64,000 bases of DNA. Source: Reticulascus tulasneorum (Eukaryota > Ascomycota > Sordariomycetes > Glomerellales > Reticulascaceae). Positions 42,864 through 53,143 of the stretch are shown here, one piece after another; the stretch's first letter is position 1; every line of letters starts with the position of its first letter. The notes below the pieces were generated by a model, which worked only from the letters and a program-made list of their open reading frames with translations, did not search any database and was not told where the DNA came from. The DNA is taken from positions 2,170,001 through 2,234,000 of the forward strand of contig LSAX01000006.1 in NCBI GenBank assembly GCA_001557505.1, written 5' to 3'. The translations under genes and the position numbers were made by a program.

Positions 42864-43395
42864 TGCATTGGAGCAAAGGTCACTGTCTGATGCCAGGGAG
42901 CTATGGGAGTCACTTGGTTCAATGAACCCTAAAATTTGGAGATGAGGGAATACCAATCAGGAAGCTCGGTACTGCTGGCGATTCGAGGGTTTCAAATGCA
43001 AACTACTCGGCGCTTGTAAATATCCTAAACTGTAATGTAACATCATTAATATTGACAATATCTGTTATCTATCGCTTGGCGCTCCATATAGACTTTAGTT
43101 ATCAGTATCCTGGTCCTCAGTCCATTATACTAAACTGTCAAGTTTTGTCTGGAAACTCAGCCTGCCCCGACGATTTTGCATCGTTGGGTGAGGCGGGCGG
43201 GAGCATTTGAGCGCAGCTGTACAATTAACATAACCATTGTCGGAACTGCCGAATCCCCAAATCTCAGTTGGAGAAACCCCAACCAGCCTACGAACAGACT
43301 GCGATCAATAATTACCCCAACTCTAGATCTACAAATATGCATCGCCGATGAATCCCTCACGGCGAGGGGAGTCCTAGAACCGATCCGGGTTCTCC
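42864..43395. other. Intergenic
   Basis: AT-rich in places (42990-43140). No gene supported. Confidence 0.5.
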
Positions 43396-43821
43396 CTACT
43401 GCCACGGTTGTATAATCGGACGCAACCCCGTTTCGACCGACCTGATATCGCATGCTAGCCATGAGCCTGCAAGCACGCAATATGCGGCTGAACCCAAATC
43501 TCGGGCCAACAAGCGGGTATACTCGAAGTTGCAGTATCTCGCCTGCAAATTGCCGATCTCCCTACCGAGCTCCAGCCCACTCCCGTTCCCGATAGGCTGC
43601 GTGGCTTGCCGATCAGCTTAAGAACGGTCCAAAACTTCCGGCTTGGCAGTATTTTGCGGCATGAATACCTGGGGTGCATGATTGACAGGGGGTGGGGAAT
43701 CTAAGGAATTACTGCTTGAGGAGCATTGGAAGATGGAAAGACGACGGACGTTTTTAATATAGCCGCGTGCCCGGCCCACATGTGGCAGCCCGGGCAAGCT
43801 TCTAATGCTTCGAAAAGACAC
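43396..43821 (-). CDS. Possible small protein gene with a 39-nt intron, or pseudogene
   Basis: On the minus strand a frame from ATG 43821 runs MSFRSIRSLPGLPHVGRARG, an Arg-rich, amphipathic start resembling a mitochondrial presequence. It is interrupted by one TAA at codon 68 and then continues in the same frame with a protein-like segment, GREIGNLQARYCNFEYTRLL then YCVLAGSWLACDIRSV, to a TAG at 43396. An intron at 43597-43635 (GTTTTG donor, CTGAT branch-like, GCAG acceptor, 39 nt) would remove the stop and keep frame (128 aa). That is at the short limit for fungal introns. I do not recognise the family. Confidence 0.35.
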
Positions 43822-44248
43822 ATGTCTTCTAGTATTCGTTACAGTAACAGGGACAGTAACTTTAGGCTCATCTCCGCGACCGCGTCATCAATACATTTTT
43901 GACAATCTTATCATCGGTTCGCTTCCACTGACCTATGCCTATGTATCAAGTTGACAATATCTGATAGCCATGCCTTCGCATTTTACCCGGGCACCATGTT
44001 CGTGTTGGACAGATATGGGAATAATGCAACGATGTAAGGACAGCTATGATAGTAGAGGACATTCAGCCACCTGGGGAGAATAAGATGCGAATCTGGCATT
44101 CGATGGTTTCCTTGAAGTCTGCGTCGTGACCACGTTCCATCTGCCGGTATTTCTCAACACCAACGACTCAAACACTTGTTGTACCTGGGCAATTGGGGTT
44201 GTTGGATTGACCTGGATTGGAATCGAGGCTCGCCACGACGTCGCCAAA
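43822..44248. other. Intergenic
   Basis: Head-to-head space between the small minus-strand candidate and the sulfotransferase-like gene. No other feature seen. Confidence 0.45.
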
Positions 44249-45196
44249 ATGGGCCAAGCACCCACCAAACCGCAGCATGGGGCGAAGTTCCGGGTTATTG
44301 GTGCTGGAATGTACGTCAAGCTGTCCCCGTCCAATTGTCTCATGGTGTAGTCACTCCAAACATGAGAAGCCAATTGAAAAAGGCGAAAACTCCGCACCCA
44401 CTCTAAATCTAGCATCGCAGCTCATATAAGTATATCTATGGACGACCGTGGCAACTAACTCTCTCGCAGGTCCAGAACCGGCACCAAAACCTTCAACCAA
44501 GCGCTCACCATCCTTCTCAATGGCCCAGTCCACGATTCCGGTGTCCAGTCTACTGGCGGCACCGATCACCAAATCAGAACCTGGATGGAGGTAATGGACA
44601 TCGCCCCGCAAGCCGACACCCTCACCAAACAGAAGAAGCTCGACTTCCTCCTGGCGGAGCTGCTCGAAGGGTACGTGGCAACCATGGACTGCCCCTCGGC
44701 ACTCCTCACACCGGAGATCATGCGCGTCTTCCCCGACGCCATCGTGATCTGCACGACCCGTGATCCCAAGTCCTGGTGGAAGAGCTTGAAGTTCGTGCAG
44801 AGCTTCACGAGCAACTACTACATGCCCTTCCTGCTCATGTTCGTGCCCAAGATCGGCTGGTACGGCATCTGGCTGCACAAGTTCAAGGGCATGAGCTTGT
44901 GGCGATACAACGAGGAAATGTTCACCGAGGATACGCTCGAGAAGCACGAGGCGCATATCCGCGCCGTCGTCCCGCCGGAGAAGCTGTTCTGGTACGAGGT
45001 CAAGCAAGGGTGGGAGCCGCTGTGCAAGATCCTGGGCGTGCCGGTGCCGGATCTCCCCTTCCCGCATAACAACAGCCAGGAGGAGGCGAGAAAGACCTAC
45101 CATGACCTGGTGGCGGCCGGAATCATTTCCTGGCTGGTTGTACTGACGCTGTTGGCTGGTGCGTACTGGTTGTATAAGGCAAAATACGGGAAGTGA
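44249..45196 (+). CDS. Sulfotransferase-like P-loop protein with C-terminal membrane anchor
   Basis: Exons 44249-44310 and 44470-45196 give 262 aa. The intron splits the Met of FRVIGAGMSRTGTKTFNQAL, the phosphosulphate/P-loop-like motif (GxxRTGT) found in a large fungal sulfotransferase_4-type family. FPDAIVICTTRDPKSWWKS is the second signature (strand plus the 3'-phosphate-binding TRDPxxWxxS). HEAHIRAVVPPEKLFWYEVK and WEPLCKILG complete the usual fold. The C-terminus ends in a hydrophobic helix (IISWLVVLTLLAGAYWLY) plus a short basic tail, consistent with a tail-anchored protein. A 296-codon minus-strand frame across this gene is a GC-driven shadow. True sulfonate transfer is not established for this fungal branch. 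Confidence 0.82.
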
Positions 45197-45805
45197 TTGT
45201 ACAAAGAGGACATGGCTTGAGCTCGGGACTGTATCGCACAAAACTTGGAAGGGCCTATGATTCGCGTGCGCTGGAGCTTTGACTCCATTCTGGTATCACT
45301 CCTGAGTTGTCTTAGATATCGATAGAAGGGTTTACTTTCATGCGCCGTTGTGGGCAGTATCTGCCCCTCGCCCCCTTTTTTGAACCGTATATGAAATCGA
45401 TGGCTTGCGCAAGGATGTCCAAAACTCTATGATTAACATGCATGCCAGACGCATTCACGTAAGTCAACAATACCCATAACGTCGGTGCCATTTTAGAAGA
45501 TGAGCAAAAGAGGACTCACGAATCTTTGCGATAGATCAAGGTCGAGATCAACAATAGGAAAAGCAGATGTATGAGGATATATGACCTCAGGGTTGCCACG
45601 GCAAAGTGGTCACCCACCATCTCAGCCTGCTTGCAAGTCCACCTACGAACTTCACATGACACCCACACATAGCAAATCAAGTTTCAAGAGACAGATTTGT
45701 ATTTAGTCAAGCAAGGTGAAAAATATGTAAGTGATGCAAACGCCCAATACCATCGTACCGAAATGCCCAAAACGCCCGCACATGCGAAAGAAAGTCAATA
45801 TCCAA
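45197..45805. other. Intergenic, convergent 3' ends
   Basis: 3' regions of the sulfotransferase-like gene and the F-box gene. No gene supported. Confidence 0.5.
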
Positions 45806-47140
45806 TCAAGCTCCAACTCCGCCCTCTGAAAGATCCGAACCATCACGATGCGTAAAGCACGGAAAACGCCTCGTCAATGAGCTAAAGAACACGCCGTGTT
45901 CCCGCCGCCGGTCATGAATGCGACCTGAGATCCGAGTATACAGCGATCGCTCGGCAGTCGTCATATCGCCGTGCCAGAAACGCCGTTGGAACTTCTCCAG
46001 TCGCACGTATTCACCAGGATCAGGAATCCATCTTGCCTTCATCATGCTCCCTCCGCTCTGGAGATCGGAGAACAGCTCTGCCACCCCCTCCAGATATTCC
46101 TTGTAGTCCGGCGTCGCCTCAACTGGGATCTCGTCGATCTCTCCCGCCACGAGCCTCTCGACGCAGCCCTGGCAGGTCTCGTCCTTATATCTGAGCGATT
46201 TGCAGGCTCCGCAAGCTCGTCGACGGCGCCACTCGCGCAGCAGGTCGTTGTCGGGGGTCACGAACATGTTTTGCACGCAGGCGTGGCATCGACGCTTCCA
46301 GTCCTCTTCAGGACGATCGTCTGAGAAATCCAACTGCATCTGAGTGAATCGCGTTGTAGGCTTGATGCGAAAGCAGCCATAGCAGGGAACGTCGGCATAC
46401 TTTGAAATGTTGTCCTGGGGAGGCGAGTCCGGAGATAGCCCGTTATACCTCTCCCACTTGCGTCGTACAAACCGGTACCGCTTGTGTAGTGGTACCCACG
46501 CATGGGGCTTCACTGTATTTCTCATTTTCCAGGTCGTTGCGGCCAAGCGAAGAGTGTCGCGATAGTCAAGATGCTGTACGATGCTCTCAAGTACCTTGGT
46601 AGGCAGGAGTTCGAGTGCCGTGTAGGTGCGCTCTGGGATCTCCTGGCTCGTCAAGCAGACAGTGACCTTCTTCATCTCTCCGTTCTCCGACACATAGTCA
46701 GCCTGGCACTTGCGGGACTTGGTTCCCGGCCTACCACACTGATGGCAGGGGTAGTAGCAGACGGAGCCTTTCTTCACAGGCTCCAGGTGGCCGTAGAACC
46801 GCGTCTGGAGGGCGCAATCCCAGCAGTGCCGCGCCGCGGTCGAGGTAAGTCTCAAGCCTTGCCGCCCGCTCTTTGCCTTTCTCATCTTGTCTCCATAGGA
46901 GTCTCTCGGAAGCATGCGATGGCAGAAGAAGCAAGCCCATAGAGCAGCGTTGCGCTTGTACAGGTCGGCAGCCTGCAGAAATTCAACCTGATCCTGACGG
47001 AGAAGGACGGTGTGGGGGCTGATGTTCTCGTGGAAATATCTATTGGTGGCCGCGAATTTGAGGATGCTCTTGTAGTCCAGGTGCTTGGCCACCTCAAAAT
47101 GGACATCGAAGGGCAGAGCCTGAAAGGTGAGTGACGCCAT
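45806..47140 (-). CDS. F-box protein with two F-box-like segments and Cys clusters
   Basis: Single exon, 444 aa from ATG 47140 (MASLTFQALPFDVHFEVAKH); an in-frame ATG at 47242 would add 34 residues of unlikely character. The N-terminal F-box (LPFDVHFEVAKHLDYKSILK) would dock to Skp1 of an SCF ubiquitin ligase. A second F-box-like block appears in the middle (LLPTKVLESIVQHLDYRDTL). Each is followed by a Cys-rich section: CFFCHRMLPRDSYGDKM, HCWDCALQTRFY and CHQCGRPG after the first; CYGCFRIKPTTRFT, CHACV and CGACKSLRYKDETCQGC after the second. So the protein looks like an internal duplication of an F-box plus zinc-binding-type module. Substrate unknown. Confidence 0.8.
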   Translation of the reverse strand: MASLTFQALPFDVHFEVAKHLDYKSILKFAATNRYFHENISPHTVLLRQDQVEFLQAADLYKRNAALWACFFCHRMLPRDSYGDKMRKAKSGRQGLRLTSTAARHCWDCALQTRFYGHLEPVKKGSVCYYPCHQCGRPGTKSRKCQADYVSENGEMKKVTVCLTSQEIPERTYTALELLPTKVLESIVQHLDYRDTLRLAATTWKMRNTVKPHAWVPLHKRYRFVRRKWERYNGLSPDSPPQDNISKYADVPCYGCFRIKPTTRFTQMQLDFSDDRPEEDWKRRCHACVQNMFVTPDNDLLREWRRRRACGACKSLRYKDETCQGCVERLVAGEIDEIPVEATPDYKEYLEGVAELFSDLQSGGSMMKARWIPDPGEYVRLEKFQRRFWHGDMTTAERSLYTRISGRIHDRRREHGVFFSSLTRRFPCFTHRDGSDLSEGGVGA

Positions 47141-49307
47141 GGTGACTGATTTCACTTGAGCGTGGTGTGGGTGTCGGCTTGCAAACGACACGCCACAGGA
47201 GGGTAAGGCAGGCGAAAGGGCAATGCCTGAGGATACGATCATGGGAAGAGACGCCCTTTCGGTTTGAAGGTGAAGGCTAGGGCCCGGAACTGCGTTGCGG
47301 CCGTTCGGGTGTTGTTGTACATCCTCGGTGAATGTTGATCACAACTGGATTATGAGGGCTTGAGGCGAATAGGTAATTAGGTAGTGGACAAGTATCGGAG
47401 AAACAACCAGGGCAAGATTTTAAAACATTTTACTTATTGATTGAATTGGTACCGAACTTGCTCTGACTTACTTGATTCCAATGATATTGGAGCACTTATA
47501 TCCAGGCATCTATTCACTGTTGACTCATACCTGTCAAGTTGTCTAGGTAGCTATGCTGAGAGGCTGGGGCTTTCAATGCTCAGCGTCGTGAGTCACCGGC
47601 GCCTGTCAGATAGCGTCAACCATACCCGTTGAGCCAATGAATGGGCCCAATTGACTCAGACGGCCTCGTGACCATGGGATTGCAGCCGTGGAGGCCATTG
47701 AACATTCTGGGGCATCCAGTGAGAAGGTCTCGATCGACTGGGGCTTTGGGTATGTGTAGGTTTGATTCGAGACTGAGGTGAGAAAGCAACTTGGGGAGAG
47801 TGGGGTTTAGCGCAGCCCTTCAGTGCACCGCCTCGCTGTGGCTTATGCTGGCTCGGGTTTGGCCCGCGCCTTCAAAGACCTTCAGTTCAAACCACCAGAG
47901 CATGGGAAATCAGCATGCCCTTCTTTCCCAGACCCGCCTTTCAAGAATGTCATGAGTTTCAATGAGCGAATGATCCAAATGACCGGAGGAGAATATTTTC
48001 TTGGCTGGACTAACCACGATGCAAGCCACTCTTCAGTGTCTCTCGTGTATCCTACCTTAGACGGGGTTTGCCCTCAAGCAGGCTACTTTAACATTGACAG
48101 TGCGACTGGCCAAGAATAACTAATGCATAAAGCTCCCTTGGCTGGTTGCTCGTTTCAACAAGCTTGCAGTCAATCGAGTCAATCAAAGAGCGGAGCTCAT
48201 GGCCCGAGGAGGCTTCCGCGCCTGGTAACGTCACAACCTACCTACCTAACTGACGCACAGGGCATGCGGCCATGGGCTGGTCACGAATGGGCGACAAGTG
48301 TATCTCTTGCTTGTTCTGACATGACCGCCCGTCATTCATTGCGGCAATCTCTGATCTCATTCCAGGTGCTTCCCGCTCTTCCATCTGCATGATCTCACCG
48401 GATATACGATCCATATGTGGTGTGGGGTAAAGAAACCCCTTGGTGGTCCCTTCAACCCCATGCCAGGCAGCCCTACACCTATGCCTAAACGAATTCTCAT
48501 GCGTCGTAGAATCGCAAGAGAGTAGCATTTCATCAAAGAAACATTATCAAATATTCCCAAGTACCGATCTCCAATGCCGAATCCACTTCCTTCGGCACCC
48601 ACCGTTTCACCCGGCGGCCACAGTATCGCGCGTCCCATCTCCTGCCACATATAGGCAAATCCCCTTCTTCCCTCCATCTTGATACAACCCCATCCCCGGT
48701 AACCTCCAATCTACCCGCGGGCCACCCCAAGCACCCCAAGCACACGGGAAAAGGCCGCTTCTCCCCGGATTCCCTTCTCAGCAACGGAGGATGGCACGCA
48801 AAACGGACGTCAATTACGCAAAGGGATGGTATCGGGTGCCTGGGGTGCCTAATAACCAATTCCGAGAGACGACTTTGGGAGTGCCGATGATGAGAGCCGA
48901 AGCTCAACACCCCAAGCTCGCGGGAAAAGGGCAGCTTTTCCCTGGATTCCCTTCTCAGCATCGGAGGGTGGCACGCAAAACGGACGTCAATTACGCCAAG
49001 GGATGGTATCGGTGCCTGGAGAGCCTAATGACCAATCCCGAGAGACATTTTTGAGAGTGCCGATGGTGAGAGCCGAAGCTCACCACCAACTTCCCCTTCT
49101 TTTAGGTCCTCATTCGTGACATGATGAACTCCTGAATTGTAGTCCTTCCAGAATGCACTTGGATGATTCAGAGCAGTACTTAAGCCACCTCAAACGGCGC
49201 AATTGTGAGTGCCAACAAGCAAAGAAAACCGTGGACAAGTATCGCATCTCATTTCTCACCACCTGTCTCGCAAGCCTACCGTCCCAGAAACTCAACTTGA
49301 TCTCGAC
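47141..49307. other. Long intergenic region with a tandem duplication
   Basis: Divergent promoters of the F-box gene and the esterase gene lie at its two ends. The part 48732-49081 is a two-copy tandem repeat. Open frames inside (for example 47823-48119) start at GTG and have no recognisable features. Confidence 0.5.
48732..49081 (+). repeat. Two-copy tandem repeat, about 175 bp unit
   Basis: Unit 1 begins at 48732 (CACCCCAAGCACACGGGAAA) and unit 2 at 48908 (CACCCCAAGCTCGCGGGAAA), a 176-base period. Both contain GGTGGCACGCAAAACGGACG or its one-base variant, AAGGGATGGTATCGG and GAGAGCCGAAGCTCA. The copies differ by scattered substitutions and small indels, so the duplication is not very recent. 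Confidence 0.8.
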
Positions 49308-50192
49308 ATGATGCTCGGTCTCACCAGTCTCAGCCTCGCGGCGTTTCTCCTCGCGTCCAACGCTATGGCCGTCCTCGTCACAGTCCCGGATTTTGGTTCC
49401 AACCCAACTGGTCTCACAATGGAAATCTCAGTCCCTCCAAACCTTGCTCCAAAGCCAGCCATCATCCTTGCCCTCCACGGCTGCGGCGGCTCTGGCCCAG
49501 CCTACGCTCGCCAAACAAAGTACATCTCCCTCTCCGACAGCAAGGGGAGCTTCATTGTAATCTACCCTAGCTCCAAGAAGGACAACAACTGCTGGGACGT
49601 CGCCACAGTCAAGACCCTGACTCACGAAGGCGGCGGTGACAGCAACGGCTTGGCGAATATGATCCGCTACACGATCGGCAAATACGGCGCCGACCCAGCC
49701 AAGGTCTTCGTCACGGGCACCTCGTCCGGGTGCATGATGACCAACGTCCTCTGCGCAACATACCCAGACGTGTTCGTCGCCGCGACATGCTACTCCGGCG
49801 TCGCAGCAGGTTGCCTGGCCGGCTCCCCCGGCTCGAGTCCCCAGAGCGCGGATCCGACGTGTGCGAACGGCCGCGTCGTGAAGACGGGTGCGCAGTGGGC
49901 CGCGCAGGTGAGGGCTATGTACCCGGGATACAACGGCAGCTATCCGCGTCTCATGACCCTCCACGGCGAGGCGGACTCCTTTGTCAACTACCCCAACCTA
50001 GCGGAGCAGCTGAAGGAATGGTCTGCGATTCAGGGGTTATCTTTCACCAAGAATACCACTGATACACCCAAAAGCGGGTGGACGCAGATTGTGTATGGCG
50101 ACGGGAAGAAGCTGGTAGGGTACTCAGTCAGGGGTGCGGGACATACTGTTCCGGTTCAGGACAACATGGACCTGGAGTGGTTTGGACTCTAA
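49308..50192 (+). CDS. Secreted CE1/PHB-depolymerase-type esterase (acetylxylan or feruloyl esterase)
   Basis: Single exon, 294 aa from ATG 49308. The signal peptide is MMLGLTSLSLAAFLLASNAM. Mature alpha/beta-hydrolase features: oxyanion loop ILALHGCGGSG, nucleophile elbow VTGTSSGCMM (Ser at about residue 142), acid LHGEADSFVNYP, and final His in VRGAGHTVPVQ. Conserved Cys positions (NCWD, CATYPDVF, CYSG, DPTCANG) are those of fungal family 1 carbohydrate esterases. The enzyme probably de-esterifies plant xylan outside the cell. There is no carbohydrate-binding module or linker. Acetyl versus feruloyl specificity cannot be decided from sequence. Confidence 0.9.
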   Translation: MMLGLTSLSLAAFLLASNAMAVLVTVPDFGSNPTGLTMEISVPPNLAPKPAIILALHGCGGSGPAYARQTKYISLSDSKGSFIVIYPSSKKDNNCWDVATVKTLTHEGGGDSNGLANMIRYTIGKYGADPAKVFVTGTSSGCMMTNVLCATYPDVFVAATCYSGVAAGCLAGSPGSSPQSADPTCANGRVVKTGAQWAAQVRAMYPGYNGSYPRLMTLHGEADSFVNYPNLAEQLKEWSAIQGLSFTKNTTDTPKSGWTQIVYGDGKKLVGYSVRGAGHTVPVQDNMDLEWFGL

Positions 50193-50346
50193 GTGCAAGC
50201 TTCGAAGCAGCCACGTACTGTAAATATTCAGCATTATGATTTATATGTATGATCACTTGAACCAACAGATACGCCGTTGCGCCTCTTCAATCTCCCCTAC
50301 CATGTGTTTCCATATACCGTTTATAAACCTGACGGCCGAGTTTCTC

Positions 50347-53143
50347 TCAAAACATTTCCTTAAAGTGGTGAAATACAGTCCCGTTATTCCCTTGAACACC
50401 ATGCATCCCGGCAGAATCAGGCGTCGGTAAGCCTGTATTCGCTAGGCCGTTCATATTCTCCGCCATACCCGGGGGAAAGCCGCCCATGCCCAAGTAACCT
50501 TCGAAAATCCGGCTCATTTCAGTAACGATGCGTGTGCCATTGTTAGGCGACCCAGTGCTGCTTCCGACGGACTCCATACCCGGCGTGTTCTGCTGTGGCG
50601 GGTGCTGGATCGATGGCGCTGACATGGACGGCCTCCCGAACGGGCTGATGGGGGCCGGGCTATTGGGTATCCTTCCACTGGCCAGACCAGCCATCGCTAT
50701 CGCGGCAGAACTGTGCGGATCATCTTCGTGCTGTTGGCGGAGACCAATCCGAGGCGCGACTTCTTTGAGAGACCCAATCGTTCGCCAGAGACGTGTTGAC
50801 ACCCAGCTCTTGGCTGAGAGGTCCTTGACCAGCTCCAAGCCCATGTAGAACTCGTCACGGCAGGAAGAGCTAAAGCGAACTGGAGCGTGAACGGAGGCTA
50901 GAAAGACGACTGCAATTGCAGAAGTGAGGAACTGGTGGTAGAACACCTGGATCTTTCGATACAGGTTTGTCGTGTTGTTCAGATGAGTGAGGTACCGAAT
51001 TGTGTCCTTCGCAAGATCCACAACACGTTGAGCTTGGGTGAGATTGCTCATAATGCTAGTAGCGCTGTGGAGAATAGGAGTATAAAGCCAAATACGGATC
51101 TAAGATCATGCGTCAGTCGGCCCATCAGTACGAACGACTGGCTATGCACGACTTACCTGATTCAACCGAAGATATGTCCAGATCCGTAGCCTCTGCAGAT
51201 TGTACGAGGGGGTCGAAGTCATTTGCTTCTCCTTGTCCCAATTGCGAAGCTTGACCTCCTCCGGAACGCTTTCATACCACTGCAGAATCTCTTGATCCAG
51301 CATTTCCATGTCCTCATGCCTTAGTTCACGGGCCAAGACTGGCCCGAAATGAGCAACCTGTCGCCAAACCTTGGCACCTAGCCTCGAATAGGTGATCATG
51401 GCAACAAGATACGGATACTCGTCCTGGCACTATATTAGCAAGCGAAACCCAACGATCACGGCCCCGCAAAAGAGGGATGCATACCGGCATGGGGAGGTCA
51501 GGATCCACTTCCTGGTCCTGGACAACGTAAGGGAGACCAGTATTGAATGCCCACCGTCGGTCCAGCACGTATGCAGACCAGAAGCTGTTCAGGGCGTTCT
51601 TTCGTTCTTGGTCATCCTGTATCTTGGTAATGCCACTTCTACGATGGATACCCAATTCCAGACACAATCTTGCTACCTGTCCCATGACCCTCCACGCCAG
51701 AATCTCATCATTCGAGAGGAATCGGTAGCCCGCAAGTAGCGCAAGCAGGGGGAGGTTGGCGAAGCTGCTCGCATCGGCCATGAGCTTCCTATTGACGATA
51801 GCCTCCATGCTTTCGTACAGCTGGATGGCTTTCTCGCTATGGCCATGCTCCTCCACAGCGAGTGCGCAACACATGACCATCTTCAGCTGCAGGGTTTTCT
51901 CGTCGTTCAGATTTGGAACTATCCCCTGTTTTCTTGCAGACTCCATAAGCGAGGTCAATGCCTTGGCATGATTGATGACGGTCTGGATTTGCAGGACAGG
52001 GTACATGATGCCGACCTCCTCCTCATGGAGACGGCAGAGTCGAATCATCTCGTCCTTGTCAAACTCCCACAGCGGGTCAGGCGCTGATTCCGACGGCAGT
52101 ATCCGAACGCCACCCTCGTCTGACGACGGGGCTGTATGCTCGTCGCCCTCCCCAATACCCTTGTATCCCATATTGTGAATCGTGGTGTTGGCGACGTCGA
52201 GGCTGAAGGCCGTGCTGGTCGGTCCGCGGAAGGAAGGCTGCTTGAGCTGGGTTAGCTCAGGCTTACCAAGAGACAACAGGAAGCTTGCTGGAGAAAGCGT
52301 GACTATCCTGGGGTGAGTGGAGGGGAAGAGGGGAATTACCTTGTCCTGAATCGGCGCGAGTCGCAAAGCCTCGGACCGTAGGGTGCTCATGTTCTGGTAG
52401 AGGTTATCAACCTGCTGTTGGAGCTGGCTCATGTGATCCGCCATGCGCCTGAACTCTTCCGAGTCCTTAAAGCTATTGGAGCAACAGTTCGGGGCATAGA
52501 GGCAATTGAGGTTGAGATTGCCACACCGCTGGCAAGGCGTTTCGCCATTGCACTTGATCTTCCGTCTCTTGCATTCATTGCTGCGGCGAAGGAAAGCGAA
52601 GAAATTAGCGGCGTTCTTTGGCTTGCAGGATACGAACAGATTGCTAGCTCGAGCGGTCTGCAATACAGCGTGGACGCCAGAGGAAGGGTGCCAAGTGCTT
52701 GCATAAGGGAGGTGTGGCCGAGTAGAGAGGAATGCTCGCAACGAAAATGCTTCTTACCATGCGATGGAGATGTACTGCAAGATGGACCCATTAGCTATCA
52801 ATCAGTCTCGGGCACACTTGGGACAGCAAAATGATGACGCCGCAGGAATACAGCACAAAAAGCAAAAGTCCCGGGAACTTACTCGATTGCGTTTGCTCCG
52901 CTGCTTGCTGGCACTTCCCTCGTCCTCGGATTTTCTCTTGGCTCCATATGCTTCATGGGCGTGCCGTACAGCCCCCAGCTGGTGGGCGGAATTGTCTCCG
53001 GGGGTCGCGGAAAGAGGAGAGTTGGCTGTGTGCTGGTGTGGAGATTCGGAATACGCGGCGGCGGCAGCACGCTCAGCTGGCAATGGAACATTGGCTTGTG
53101 TGAGATATCGCAGGTCGCTCACCTGCGTTTCGATCTGCTCCAT
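50347..53143 (-). CDS. Zn2Cys6 transcription factor with fungal-specific middle homology domain
   Basis: Minus-strand exons 52883-53143, 52758-52774, 51485-52580, 51157-51423 and 50347-51099 give 797 aa. The second exon is only 17 nt and supplies YISIAC, whose Cys codon is split, so the six-cysteine cluster ACNECKRRKIKC, then CQRC and CLYAPNC, exists only after micro-exon splicing. A coiled-coil linker follows (MADHMSQLQQQVDNLYQNM). The fungal_trans domain is recognisable by EEEVGIMYPVLQ, LGIHRRSGI and NSFWSAYVLDRRWAFNTGLP. A Gly/Pro/Ser-rich tail contains the final MGGFPPGM motif. The N-terminus has a bipartite basic stretch (AKRKSEDEGSASKQRSKRNR). Targets unknown; the neighbouring esterase is transcribed convergently, so co-regulation is only speculation. 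Confidence 0.88.

Noticed and set aside
44351..45241. 296-codon minus-strand frame
   Set aside because: Antisense to the sulfotransferase-like gene, a product of high GC at third positions; no motif of its own.
47823..48119. 98-codon plus-strand frame between the F-box and esterase genes
   Set aside because: Starts at GTG, has no splice partners, no recognisable motif and no signal peptide.
49428..49964. 178-codon minus-strand frame
   Set aside because: Antisense shadow of the esterase gene with the expected complementary codon bias.
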